Positions 34,803-43,353 are shown, numbered from the stretch's first letter. The stretch is 64,000 nt of DNA from Halobacteriales archaeon QS_9_68_17 (GCA_003023565.1 PXSA01000004.1:1-64000), one strand, 5' to 3'. The notes: generated by a model from the letters alone, not told the origin. Program-made: numbers and translations.

Positions 34803-35435
34803 GTGGACGCACACCAACAGGACACCTCGAACCCCTTCGGGATGGACGAGGACTGCGAGAACTGTCCCGCCCTCTGCGAGTCGCGGACCCAGGTCGTCCA
34901 CGGCTACGGCGACGTGGGCGCGGACTTCGTGTTCGTGGGCGAGCGCCCCGGTCCGGGGGCCGACGAGACCGGCGTCCCCTTCACCGGCGACCCGGGGAGC
35001 GAGGACTTCCTCGCTATCCTCCGGCGACTCGCGCTGTGTGCCTCCCCGGCCGACAGCGTCGAACCGGAACTGGAGAACGCGTTCGTCACGTGTCTGACGC
35101 GCTGTCGCCACCCGGAGCGCCCGCCGACCGACGAGGAGGTCGTCACCTGCGAACCCTACCTCAACGCCGAGATCCGGATGATCAACCCCGAGATCATCGT
35201 CCCGGTCGGCGCTCGCGCCCTCGACGAGATCGCCGTCGAGTACACGACGACGCCCGCGGCGGAGTTCGACGCGGTCGACGACCACGCGACGACGATCCGC
35301 GGGCGCGGCTTCGAACTCGTGCCGATGATCGACCCCGGCGAGCAGACCGAGGAACAGACGCAGGCGTTCGTGGAGCACTTCTCGGAACTGATGGCGAGCG
35401 ACTACCGCCAGACGAAGGGCCGCCGGAGCAGGTAG
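34803..35435 (+). CDS. Uracil-DNA glycosylase superfamily protein
   Basis: Excises uracil from DNA to start base-excision repair. The 210-residue protein starts with GTG. It has the Fe-S type layout: Cys18, 21 and 25 (CENCPALC) with later cysteines (CLTRCRHP), motif A GERPGPGADETGVPFTGDPG, and FVTCLTRCRHPERPPTDEEV. The C-terminal motif is not the canonical HPS (MIDPGEQTEE region), so specificity may differ from family 4 enzymes. Confidence 0.75.
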   Translation: MDAHQQDTSNPFGMDEDCENCPALCESRTQVVHGYGDVGADFVFVGERPGPGADETGVPFTGDPGSEDFLAILRRLALCASPADSVEPELENAFVTCLTRCRHPERPPTDEEVVTCEPYLNAEIRMINPEIIVPVGARALDEIAVEYTTTPAAEFDAVDDHATTIRGRGFELVPMIDPGEQTEEQTQAFVEHFSELMASDYRQTKGRRSR

Positions 35436-35442
35436 CGCCCCC

Positions 35443-35634
35443 TCACCAGTACGGCGTGTCGAGGCGGTCGGCCCACCCCAGCGCGACGAAGGCGGCGACC
35501 GCGACCAGAACCAGTCCGAGCGTCGCGTACGACCGGCCCTGCGCGCCGGTCGAGAGGAAGTAAAGCGGCGCGGCGACCGCCGCGAACCCGACCAGCGCGA
35601 CCGCGGTTCCCCCGATAAGCGTCGTCCAGCGCAT
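35443..35634 (-). CDS. Small two-helix membrane protein
   Basis: A 63-residue product beginning MRWTTLIGGTAVALVGFAAV, with a second helix LGLVLVAVAAFVALGWADRL. The ATG at 35634 is chosen because upstream in-frame sequence has no haloarchaeal coding character. It is convergent with the glycosylase gene (7-nt gap) and divergent from the DUF2064-like gene. Function unknown. Confidence 0.65.
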   Translation of the reverse strand: MRWTTLIGGTAVALVGFAAVAAPLYFLSTGAQGRSYATLGLVLVAVAAFVALGWADRLDTPYW

Positions 35635-35701
35635 GCCCTCCGGTAGGCGCGCGAGAGCCAAAAACGGCGGCCCTATAGGGACGGAACACGCAGAGTCGGG
35701 T

Positions 35702-36448
35702 ATGACAGTTGTCGCTGTGCTGGCGGATCCGCCCCGCGACGGCGTCGTCCTCTCACGGCTCCCCGAGACCTCTCCGCTCTCCGCGAGCGAGGCGACGGAG
35801 CTGTACGCGGCCATGCTGAAAGACGTGGTCGCCGCCGTGTCGGGCAGCGGTGCGGACCTGCTCGTGAACTACCGCGACGACGGGGACCTTCCGGAGTCGG
35901 ACGAGCGCTCGGCGGCCCAGTTGCGCGCCGTCGTCGCGGACGCGCTCGGGTCGAGCGACGACGTTCGCTTCGAGGTGCAGGTCGGGTCGTCGTTCTCGGC
36001 CCGCGCGGGCAACACCGTCACGCACCTGCTTGAGCAGGAGGCGGTCCGGTCCGCGGCGGTCGTCACCCCCGCGGTGCCGACGCTCGGGCGCAAGGAGATA
36101 GACAACGCGGCGATGAAGCTCCGGCGGAACGAAGTCGTTCTCGGCCCGAGCGACGGCGGGCGCGCGTACTACGCGGGCTTTACGGACACGATCGACTTCG
36201 AGGACGCCTACGCGCCACCCGCGCTGGAGACGCTGACCCACCGCGGCGTCGACGCCGGTCACGACGTGGACTTCCTCCCGCAGTTCCCGGTCGTGGAGAC
36301 GGGCCGGGACCTCGCGAGCGTCGTCTCGCTGGTCCGCGCGCGGACCCGGGCCGAGCGCGTGATCCCCGAACACACCGCGGCGGCGGTCGCCGACCTCGGC
36401 CTTACCGTCGAGTCGACGGACGGCGCGCCGGCGATCCGGCGGGAGTAG
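35702..36448 (+). CDS. DUF2064-like nucleotidyl/glycosyltransferase-fold protein
   Basis: A 248-residue protein with a Rossmann-like N-terminus (MTVVAVLADPPRDGVVLSRL) and GADLLVNYRDDGDLPES, AAVVTPAVPTLGRKEIDNAA, EVVLGPSDGGRAYYAGFTDT. The last resembles the active-site region of the DUF2064/CofC-type transferase fold (usually GPxxDGGYYLIG). The canonical ligands are only partly conserved, so the reaction is unknown. The ATG at 35702 gives normal length. Confidence 0.6.
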   Translation: MTVVAVLADPPRDGVVLSRLPETSPLSASEATELYAAMLKDVVAAVSGSGADLLVNYRDDGDLPESDERSAAQLRAVVADALGSSDDVRFEVQVGSSFSARAGNTVTHLLEQEAVRSAAVVTPAVPTLGRKEIDNAAMKLRRNEVVLGPSDGGRAYYAGFTDTIDFEDAYAPPALETLTHRGVDAGHDVDFLPQFPVVETGRDLASVVSLVRARTRAERVIPEHTAAAVADLGLTVESTDGAPAIRRE

Positions 36449-36469
36449 CCGGCCAGTCGGGAGCGGCCG

Positions 36470-37160
36470 CCGCCTCGTTCTCGCGGGTCGAACGCGACGG
36501 CCACCGCCGGTCCCCGGAAGACGAACCGGTAGCGACCGGCCGGGAGGCCCGGACAGACCGTCAGGTTCAGCCGGCGGTCCGCGGAGCTCGGGCCGATAGA
36601 GTCGCCGGCGGTCGTTTCGAGTTCGACCGCGTCCCCCAGCCGTCAGTGACGGACGGCGACGCGCGGGAGACGGAGTGACCGTCGAAGGTCACGCGGACCA
36701 GCGCGGCGGGGGCGGAGACGACCTCGGCGCAGCCGGTCGCCCCGTCGCTTCCGTCGACGGTCGCCGTCAACGCGGAGGTCGGTCACGCCGACCCGGTCGT
36801 CGCAGGCGTTCGGCGCGGCGGCCGCGACGAACAGCAGGACCGACTCCTCGAAGTCCGTCGCCGAGACGAACTCGCCGGCCGCGTCCGACCGAATGATCAT
36901 CCGAGCACCGCCGAGCGCGCTCCTCGGGGTCGATGACGACTGTCCGGGCGGGGCTCTCGTCATTGTCGTCGTACCAGCGGGGCGTCCCTTCAATGCCATT
37001 GTACTGATGAACCTCGATGTCGGGGGACCCGTCGCCGTTCGGGGCGTCCGCGGTGCCGTCCGTCGCGGTCGATCCGTCGTCCTGGTCGGACTCGCCCGCA
37101 CCGCTGAGGCAGCCGGCGACCGCGCCGGCGAGCGACGCGCCGCCGATCCGGCGGGCAGTT
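36470..37160 (-). pseudogene. Tat-type lipoprotein broken by several frameshifts
   Basis: No intact gene lies in 36449-37423, but the minus strand carries successive pieces of one secreted protein in different frames. They are a lipobox leader (RRIGGASLAGAVAGCLSGAG), HQYNGIEGTPRWYDDNDESP, MIIRSDAAGEFVSATDFEES with LFVAAAAPNACDDRVGVTDL, TATVDGSDGATGCAEVVSAP, and LNLTVCPGLPAGRYRFVFRG near 36500. At least three frame changes separate them. No enzymatic domain is recognisable. No start codon could be assigned. Confidence 0.6.
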
Positions 37161-37423
37161 CGTCAGGAGGTCGGGGTCGTACCCGACACCTGTTCGAGTG
37201 AGGACGAAGCCCTCGTGTAGGCTGCGATCGCCGCTGTAGTTACCCGACACGGCGGTCGGTCGCGACCCCGAGCGCAGTAGGTGAGACGCACCGCGTCGCA
37301 GTACGTCAGATTGAAGTCTCCGAGTCACCGAACCGTAACCGATACTGTCGGTTGTACGTCCGTGACGCGGTTCGCTACCCCTCGGTGGCGCATCGCGGCA
37401 CGCGGGTCCACCCGACAGCGTGA

Positions 37424-37508
37424 GCCGTCGTTGGACAATCCGGTCGTCCGCCGGTCTTGAGAACCGGCGGTGCTTCGCACCATGTGGGTTCAAATCCCAC
37501 CGACGGCG
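37424..37508 (+). tRNA. tRNA-Ser (TGA anticodon)
   Basis: An 85-nt type II tRNA. The acceptor GCCGTCG pairs with CGACGGC (discriminator G). The D-arm is GGAC/GTCC, the anticodon arm CCGGT-CTTGAGA-ACCGG carries TGA, the variable arm is GGTGC-TTC-GCACC, and the T-arm is GTGGG-TTCAAAT-CCCAC. CCA is not encoded. Confidence 0.93.
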
Positions 37509-37599
37509 CTCCGACAGCGTTCGACTCCCGGCCGTCTTCCCACCCGCGGCCACGCCGTTTTCGTCGTCTTCTCCCGCGTTGACGGTCCCATCAGTCCCT

Positions 37600-37621
37600 A
37601 AATAGGACCGAAAACCTATTT
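37600..37621. promoter_or_regulatory. Inverted repeat in the HalX regulator promoter
   Basis: AAATAGG-N8-CCTATTT is a perfect 7-bp inverted repeat lying 27-48 nt before the ATG at 37648. It overlaps the only good TATA-like runs, so it fits an operator. Confidence 0.45.
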
Positions 37622-37647
37622 CGGCGGGAAGACGTTGTATAAGAATA

Positions 37648-38232
37648 ATGGCCGATAGCGGCGAGGGGGACGCAGTCGGGGGGACGGTCATCGTCGCCGA
37701 CGACAACGAGAAAGTGACGGACCTGTACGCCGGGTATCTCGACCCCCAGTACGAGGTCAGACGCGCCTACGGCGGAGAGGAGACGCTGGAGCGGGCCGAC
37801 GGCAGTGTCGATGTCGTCCTGCTCGACCGACGGATGCCGGACCTGTCCGGCGACGACGTTCTCGACGAGCTCAGGGAGCGGGAGTACAGCCTCCAGGTGG
37901 TCATGGTGACCGCGCTGGAGCCGACGATGGACATCGTGGACATGCCGTTCGACGACTACGTCGTCAAGCCCGCGACCGAGGAGGAGCTACACGAGGTCGT
38001 CGAGCGCCAGATCGTGCGGGCGACCTACGACACGCGACTCAACGAGTACCTCCGGCTGACGTCGAAACTGGACGTGCTCCGCGAGGAGAAAAGCGAGGAG
38101 GAACTGGAAGAAAGCGACCGCTTCGAGATGCTTACCGTGCTCGCCCGGTCGCTGTACGACGACATCCAAGAGATGCTCGACGAGCACGACCTGGACGCGG
38201 ACGAGCCTGAGGGGCTGATCGAGCCGCCCTGA
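37648..38232 (+). CDS. Response regulator with HalX domain
   Basis: A 194-residue cytosolic signalling protein. The receiver domain (about 12-125) has the acidic pair VADDNE, phospho-acceptor Asp in VVLLDRRMPDLSG, Thr in VMVTALEP and Lys in YVVKPATEEEL. The C-terminal HalX domain (about 130-185, VRATYDTRLNEYLRLTSKLD, VLREEKSEEELEESDRFEML) is the haloarchaeal output module of unknown mechanism. No histidine kinase is adjacent. The promoter carries an inverted repeat at 37600-37621. Confidence 0.9.
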   Translation: MADSGEGDAVGGTVIVADDNEKVTDLYAGYLDPQYEVRRAYGGEETLERADGSVDVVLLDRRMPDLSGDDVLDELREREYSLQVVMVTALEPTMDIVDMPFDDYVVKPATEEELHEVVERQIVRATYDTRLNEYLRLTSKLDVLREEKSEEELEESDRFEMLTVLARSLYDDIQEMLDEHDLDADEPEGLIEPP

Positions 38233-38236
38233 CTAC

Positions 38237-38318
38237 GGTAGAAACTGGACGCAGTGACACGCTCGAACGGCACCCCGAGTGCCGTTGACGTGTGAGTAGT
38301 TTCGATCGCTACTCTACC
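38237..38318. repeat. Nested inverted-repeat element, copy B
   Basis: This copy shares GCAGTGACAC, the ACGGCAC...GTGCCGTT hairpin and AGTTTC-ATCGCT with copy A (1653-1734), about 80 percent alike by eye. The ends are GGTAGA (38237-38242) and TCTACC (38313-38318). The inner hairpin is AACGGCAC-CCCGA-GTGCCGTT (38266-38286). As in copy A, it lies between convergent genes, and the right arm contains the stop codon of the minus-strand gene. Confidence 0.65.
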
Positions 38319-38775
38319 ACTCGGGGGCCGGATCGAGCGCGCGGGCGAGCAGGTCCTCGTCGTACGCCGCCGACGTCTGCTCCGGGTGCGCGTCGTCCGT
38401 CTCGCGGACGGTGCGGGCCGTGTTCGCGAAGTTCTCGAACGTCGCCTCGTCGACCATCCGCCCGTCGAGCGTGACGGCCCCCGGTCCCCTCCGCCTTCGC
38501 CGCCTCGAAGCGCTCTATCCTGCTCACGTCGCGGCGGAGTTCCCCTTCGGCCGGCATGTGGATGCGGTTCGTCTGCGCGGTCTGTTTTGGAGGGGCCGCC
38601 GACGGAGACGAGGCCGTTCGCGCTGGCCTCGTTCGAGAGGTCGGCGAGCAGGCCGTCCCACGTCGGGCGGGAGCCGTCGATGGCGCGGCCGCCGAGTTCG
38701 GCGGTGGAGTCGACCGGGCCGAACACGAGGCCGGTGAGCCGCGAGTCCGCGCCGAGTTTCGATATCTCGCGGAGG
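38314..38775 (-). pseudogene. CitE/HpcH-superfamily lyase fragment
   Basis: The minus strand carries the C-terminal part of an aldolase/CoA-lyase-like protein split over frames: ISKLGADSRLTGLVFGPVDS, GLLADLSNEASANGLVSVGG, NRIHMPAEGELRRDVSRIER and AVTLDGRMVDEATFENFANT, ending PAPEW at a TAG inside repeat copy B. The LVFGP and IHMPAE segments recall the CitE/malyl-CoA lyase family. The N-terminal half is absent and there are at least two frame changes. Confidence 0.45.
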
Positions 38776-39022
38776 TCGTCGCGGCGCTGGACGGCATCCC
38801 CGTCACGCCGGTGCAGGACACGGCGGACGTCTTCGGCGACCCCCACGTGAGCGCGCGAGATGCTCGTCGACGTGGAGCAGCCGGGTGCGGACGAGGCGGT
38901 CACCATCGCCGGGTCGCCGGTCGAGATGACCGGGACGCCGCCGGAACCGGACGGGTGCGCCCCTCCTCGACGAACACCGCGAAGAGACCCTCGGACGGAA
39001 GTCGACCCCGAGCGACGACTGA
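38766..39022 (+). pseudogene. C-terminal fragment of a CaiB/BaiF-type CoA-transferase
   Basis: The plus strand reads GIPVTPVQDTADVFGDPHVS, then after a frame change MLVDVEQPGADEAVTIAGSP and MTGTPPEPDG, then after another LLDEHREETLG, ending at 39022. This is the C-terminus of a family III CoA-transferase. The catalytic N-terminal domain is absent. It abuts the CitE-type fragment on the opposite strand, so a deletion or rearrangement fused the remains of two CoA-metabolism genes. Confidence 0.55.
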
Positions 39023-39147
39023 GCGGCGAGCCGGTCGGCCGTCCCGGGCGTCCGGGGTCGTCGCTGGAACCCAGCCACACCGCCCCGTGGCCCGGCGCAA
39101 CCGGCGGTATGGAAATCCTTTTGCGCCGTCCGTTCACACACCACCGT

Positions 39148-39468
39148 ATGGACTGGCCGCACGACCCCGACGACGAGAAAGGCAGCGAAGGGATGCGGAA
39201 GTACGGGATGGCCGTTCTCGCGAAGAAACTCGACGACGAGGAGGATTTCCCCCTCCGCGCCGACGAGTTCGTCGAGGAACACGCCGACGAACCGCTCCGA
39301 CTGAACCACCGCCGCGTCGTCAGCGTCGCCGACGTCTTCGAGTTCGTCGAGGAAGACGCGTTCGAGGACATCGTCTCGTTCCACAAGGGCGTCGGCCGCG
39401 CGATGCGCGAAGGCGGCTTCTGGGAGTACCACCCGGAGGGCGACGACCCCGGCAAGAACCCGGCTTGA
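39148..39468 (+). CDS. DUF5785 family protein
   Basis: A 106-residue cytosolic acidic protein: MDWPHDPDDEKGSEGMRKYG, MAVLAKKLDDEEDFPLRADE, FEFVEEDAFEDIVSFHKGVG, GGFWEYHPEGDDP. I recognise it as the haloarchaeal DUF5785 family, whose function is unknown. The ATG at 39148 matches the family start. It stands alone after the decayed region. The following 257 nt to 39725 hold only the next gene's promoter (agattttagac near 39692-39702). Confidence 0.8.
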   Translation: MDWPHDPDDEKGSEGMRKYGMAVLAKKLDDEEDFPLRADEFVEEHADEPLRLNHRRVVSVADVFEFVEEDAFEDIVSFHKGVGRAMREGGFWEYHPEGDDPGKNPA

Positions 39469-39725
39469 CGGGTCGACGGCGCTCGTTCGCGGATCGCTTT
39501 ATCCCGGTAGCGGCCGCTGGACCCGCGCTCCGTCCCCGCGAACCCCGTCTCCGGCGGCGCGCTCCGTCCGCGGGCCTGTAGGGACGCAGAACCCGGACGC
39601 GGCGGTAACACCCGCTCGCGAACCGCCGTTTTACCCCGATCCGCCTTCGATCACGGATGTTCGATGCAGATTCGCATAAAGGTAGCGGGGGTAGATTTTA
39701 GACCAGTCGTGGCAACGTTTCGCAC

Positions 39726-40292
39726 ATGCAGAGCGACGTGACGATTCGAGACGTGATGACAAGGGAGTACGTCGGCGTCAGCGAATCGGACACCGTCCTC
39801 GACGTCGTCGGACTGATGCGGCAGGAGGAGACCGGGTGCGTGGTCGTTCTCCGGGGGAGCGACCCCGTCGGCATCCTCACCGAGTGGGACGTCCTCGGGG
39901 TCGTCGCCGACGAGTCGTCCCCGAGGGAGACGACCGCCGCCTCCGTGATGTCCGACCCCGTCCTCACCGTCTCGCCGGACCAGCAGCTACGGACCGCCGC
40001 CGGGAAGATGTCGCGCGAGAACATCCGCCGCCTCGTCGTGATCGAGAACGGCGAGGTCGTCGGCGTGCTGAACGAGCGCGACGTCATCGCCGCCGCGGCG
40101 TCGTTCCGCCGCCCGGAGGAACCGGCACCCCCGTCCTCGGCGGCCGGGAACCAGCACGACAGCCGCATCGCCGCCGGACCGAACGGCGAGGAGTACTCCG
40201 ACCAGAGCGTCTGCGAGACCTGCGGCTCGCTCTCGGACACGCTCCGGGAGTACAACGGCCAACTGGTCTGCACCGAATGCCGGGAAGTGTGA
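39726..40292 (+). CDS. CBS-domain pair protein with C-terminal zinc ribbon
   Basis: A 188-residue cytosolic protein. Two CBS motifs form a Bateman module (about 7-60, TIRDVMTREYVGVSESDTVL; about 70-128, ASVMSDPVLTVSPDQQL, NIRRLVVIENGEVVGVLNER) that usually senses adenosine nucleotides. A short linker leads to a zinc ribbon (SVCETCGSLSDT, QLVCTECREV). It may be an energy-responsive regulator. It is adjacent to the ABC substrate-binding gene, but a link is not shown. Confidence 0.85.
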   Translation: MQSDVTIRDVMTREYVGVSESDTVLDVVGLMRQEETGCVVVLRGSDPVGILTEWDVLGVVADESSPRETTAASVMSDPVLTVSPDQQLRTAAGKMSRENIRRLVVIENGEVVGVLNERDVIAAAASFRRPEEPAPPSSAAGNQHDSRIAAGPNGEEYSDQSVCETCGSLSDTLREYNGQLVCTECREV

Positions 40293-40370
40293 TCGCGGCG
40301 CGACGGTTCCCCGGTGTACGACGTGTTCACGGCAGTCACACTTATAAGACATGCAATAATATGACACTGT

Positions 40371-41681
40371 ATGTCACATAATACGAGAAGGCGTGACATT
40401 CTCAAGGGGATCGGAGTCGCTGGGACGATCGGTGTCGCCGGCTGTATCGGCAGCGAGAGCGGAAACGGCGGCGGCGGTAGCGGGAGCGGGCCGGACGTAC
40501 TGAACGTCATCGGCTACCCCGAAAGCGGTATTCAGTTGTTCCGCGACTACTACGATACCGGCGGGTCACAGGACATCATCGTCCCCGACGGTCTGCGCGA
40601 CGGATCGATGCCCGGCCAAGCCGGCAACGACATGGCGAACGTCGTCGGGACCGCGCCGGCCGCCGGCGGTCCGAGCCAGGAGGCGTTCAACGACCTCTAT
40701 CAGGACGAGTACGGCGAGACTCCGGGCGTGTTCACGTCCCAGTCGTACGACTCCGTCGCCCTCCTGATCCTGGCCAACGTCGCCGCCGGGGAGAACAGCG
40801 GCCCGGCGGTCAAAGAGCAGCTCCGCCGCGTCGCCAATCCCGACGGCGAGGAGTACGGCCCGAGCGAGTTCATCGACGCCGTCGAAGCCGTCGCGAACGG
40901 CGAGAACGTCAACTATCAGGGCGCGTCCAGCGCGACCAACTTCAACGAGGCCGGCGACCCGGCCTCCGCGGCGTACTCCATCTGGGAGTTCGAAGGAGCG
41001 GACTCCGAGGCGATCAACACGCTCGAGACCCAGAACTTCGAGGGCGAGAACCCCGACGGGGCCGGCCCCGCTGCCGACGAGTCGCCGGGCGGTCTCGGCC
41101 GCGAGGTCCTCGTCGGCATCCTCCTGCCCGAGACGGGCGACCTCGCCTCCGTCGGCGGCCCGATGATCAACGCCGCCGAGATACCGGTGAAGCAGGTCAA
41201 CGACTCCGACCTCGACCTGGAGGTCAACGCCATGTTCGAGGACACGCAGACGTCGCCCGACCAGGGTGTCAGCGGTGCCCAATCCCTCGTCAGCGCGGGC
41301 GTCCCGGCGGTGTGTGGGACCGCGTCCTCCGGCGTGAACGTCCCCGTCTCGCAGGAGGTGTTCATCCCGAACGAGGTCGTCGGGTGTTCGCCGTCCAGCA
41401 CGGCGCTTTCGGTCACGAACCTGGAGGACGACGACTACATCTTCCGGACCGCGCCGAGCGACCTGCTCCAGGGTGCGGTCATGGCGCAGGTGTCCGCCGA
41501 GCGCCTCGAAGGGGCGACCGCCTCGACGCTGTACGTCAACAACGACTACGGACAGCAGCTATCGGAGCGGTACACCGAGGTGTTCGAGAGCGAGCACGAC
41601 GGCGAGGTGCTGAACCAGGTCAGCTTCAACAAAGGCGAGTCGTCGTACAGCAACGTGATCGAGCAGGCGCTATCCGAGTAA
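40371..41681 (+). CDS. Branched-chain amino acid-type substrate-binding protein, halves permuted
   Basis: A 436-residue lipoprotein of the LivK-type (type I periplasmic-binding) family. The leader is MSHNTRRRDILKGIGVAG, with lipobox Cys25 and a Gly/Ser linker to about 40. The order of the mature part is reversed. Residues 41-240 (PDVLNVIGYPESGIQLFRDY, NVVGTAPAAGGPSQEAF, NVNYQGASSA, DGAGPAADESPGG) are the usual C-terminal half; residues 243-436 (GREVLVGILLPETGDLASVG, FEDTQTSPDQGVSGAQSL, VGCSPSSTALSVTNLEDDD, SYSNVIEQALSE) are the usual N-terminal half. The break falls between EQALSE and PDVL. The frame is open throughout, so the protein could fold. TATA cttataaga at 40341-40349. The ABC genes are convergent with it, not downstream. 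Confidence 0.85.
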   Translation: MSHNTRRRDILKGIGVAGTIGVAGCIGSESGNGGGGSGSGPDVLNVIGYPESGIQLFRDYYDTGGSQDIIVPDGLRDGSMPGQAGNDMANVVGTAPAAGGPSQEAFNDLYQDEYGETPGVFTSQSYDSVALLILANVAAGENSGPAVKEQLRRVANPDGEEYGPSEFIDAVEAVANGENVNYQGASSATNFNEAGDPASAAYSIWEFEGADSEAINTLETQNFEGENPDGAGPAADESPGGLGREVLVGILLPETGDLASVGGPMINAAEIPVKQVNDSDLDLEVNAMFEDTQTSPDQGVSGAQSLVSAGVPAVCGTASSGVNVPVSQEVFIPNEVVGCSPSSTALSVTNLEDDDYIFRTAPSDLLQGAVMAQVSAERLEGATASTLYVNNDYGQQLSERYTEVFESEHDGEVLNQVSFNKGESSYSNVIEQALSE

Positions 41682-41815
41682 GCCGCCGACGGACTCTCGA
41701 ATTTTTTCGCGTCGCGAGCGACCCCGCACCGTCGAGCCTCGGGCGTGGGTACCGCCGCAGAGAACCCCGACCGAGTCGTGACGGTGCTGAAAAGGGCCGC
41801 GGTGAGACGCCGCGC

Positions 41816-42520
41816 TCAGCCGCCGAGGAACTCCTGGCGGACCTCCTGGTCGTTCAGGAGCGCGGTGCCGCTGTCGACGAACTTGTTCTCGCCGTTCGCG
41901 AGCACGTAGCCGCGGTCGCAGCGCCGCAACGCCTCCTTCGCGTTCTGTTCGACCATCAGTATCGCCGTCCCGGCCTCGTTGATCTCGTCTACCTTGTCGA
42001 ACATCTCGTCGACGAGGTCCGGCGCGAGGCCGGCGCTCGGTTCGTCGAGCAGGAGGAGGTCCGGATCGAGCATCAGCGCCCGCCCCATGGCGAGCATCTG
42101 CTGTTGCCCGCCGCTCATCGTGCCGGCTTTCTGGTCCTTGCGCTCCTCCAGAATGGGGAAGCGGTCGTACACCTCGCGGAGCGCCGCCTCCGGCATCTCG
42201 TCGAGGATGTACGCGCCCATCTCCAGGTTCTCCTCGACGGAGAGAGCGGCGAACACGTTGTCGTTCTGCGGCACGTAGCCGAGTCCTTTGTGGATGACGC
42301 CCTCCGGTTGCGCGGCGGTGATGTCCTCGCCCGCGAACGTCACCGTCCCGCCCATGTGGGTCGTCAGGCCGAAGACGGACTTCATCACGGTGGACTTGCC
42401 CGCGCCGTTGGGACCGACGATAGTGACGTACTCCTCTTCAGCGACGTCCATGTCCACGTCGGTGAGGATCTGGAGGTCGCCGTAGCCGGCGTCCAGCTCT
42501 CGGACTTCGAGCAGGGCCAT
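41816..42520 (-). CDS. livF: Branched-chain amino acid-type ABC transporter ATPase
   Basis: A 234-residue cytosolic ATPase with Walker A GPNGAGKST, the LivF-type GLGYVPQNDNVFAALSVEEN, signature MSGGQQQMLAMGRAL, Walker B LLLLDEPSAGLAP and H-loop region ILMVEQN. It pairs with LivG on the membrane permeases. Its start shares one base with the livG stop. Last gene of the transporter operon. Confidence 0.9.
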   Translation of the reverse strand: MALLEVRELDAGYGDLQILTDVDMDVAEEEYVTIVGPNGAGKSTVMKSVFGLTTHMGGTVTFAGEDITAAQPEGVIHKGLGYVPQNDNVFAALSVEENLEMGAYILDEMPEAALREVYDRFPILEERKDQKAGTMSGGQQQMLAMGRALMLDPDLLLLDEPSAGLAPDLVDEMFDKVDEINEAGTAILMVEQNAKEALRRCDRGYVLANGENKFVDSGTALLNDQEVRQEFLGG

Positions 42521-43353
42521 CAGACCTCACCTCCGAGGTACGCCTCGATGACGTCCTCGCTGGCCTTGACCTCCGCCGGCGTCCCTTCCATCAGTATCTT
42601 CCCCTGATGCATGACGATCACTCGCTCGCAGTTGTTCATGATGAGGTCCATGTCGTGTTCGACGATGAGGAAGGTGTAGCCGTCCTCCCGGAGTTCGTGG
42701 ATGTGCTCGAGCAGTCGCCTCTCCAACGACGGGTTGACGCCCGCGAACGGCTCGTCGAGCAGGAGCATGTCGGGGTCGGTCAACAGCGCGCGGGCCATCT
42801 CCAGCAGTTTGCGTTGCCCGCCGGAGAGGTTCCCCGCGTACTCCTCCGCGAGGTGGTCGATCTCGAAGAAATCAAGCACCTCCCAGACGCGTTCGAGGAG
42901 CTCCTCCTCCTGCCGTCGGACGTCGTCGCGGAGGCCGGGCACGACCGAGCGCCAGAGCTTCTCGCCGCGCTGGTTCTTCGGGGCAAGCATCATGTTCTCC
43001 AGCACGGTCATCTCCTCCAGTTCGCGGGCGATCTGGAACGTCCTGACCAGCCCGCGGTCGGCGATCTCGTGGGACGCGAGCCGAGTGATCTCCTCGCCGT
43101 TGAACCGCACCGCCCCGGCGTCGGGGTCGTTCATTCCCGTGATGAGGTTGAACGTCGTGGACTTCCCGGCCCCGTTGGGACCGATCAGTCCAGTCAGCGT
43201 CCCCTCCTCGACCTCGAAGGAGACGTCGTCGACCGCAGTGATCCCGCCGAACGTCTTCTTGAGGTTCCGCACCTGCAGCGGGTACCGCCCGCGTTCGTCG
43301 GCATTGGACGCCTCGGCCGCAGTCCGGTCGGCTTGCTCCGTGGTTTCGCTCAT
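42520..43353 (-). CDS. livG: Branched-chain amino acid-type ABC transporter ATPase
   Basis: A 277-residue cytosolic ATPase. It shows Walker A IGPNGAGKSTTFNLITG, the LivG-type RGLVRTFQIARELEEMTVLE, signature LSGGQRKLLEMARALL, Walker B MLLLDEPFAGVNP and FLIVEHDMDLIM. About 20 extra polar residues precede the domain. Start overlaps the livM stop by 4 nt. It partners with LivF. Confidence 0.9.
   Translation of the reverse strand: MSETTEQADRTAAEASNADERGRYPLQVRNLKKTFGGITAVDDVSFEVEEGTLTGLIGPNGAGKSTTFNLITGMNDPDAGAVRFNGEEITRLASHEIADRGLVRTFQIARELEEMTVLENMMLAPKNQRGEKLWRSVVPGLRDDVRRQEEELLERVWEVLDFFEIDHLAEEYAGNLSGGQRKLLEMARALLTDPDMLLLDEPFAGVNPSLERRLLEHIHELREDGYTFLIVEHDMDLIMNNCERVIVMHQGKILMEGTPAEVKASEDVIEAYLGGEV

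Noticed and set aside
40361-40377. Short inverted repeat TGACA-N5-TGTCA at the start of the binding-protein gene
   Set aside because: Only five pairs and overlapping the start codon; too weak to call an operator.
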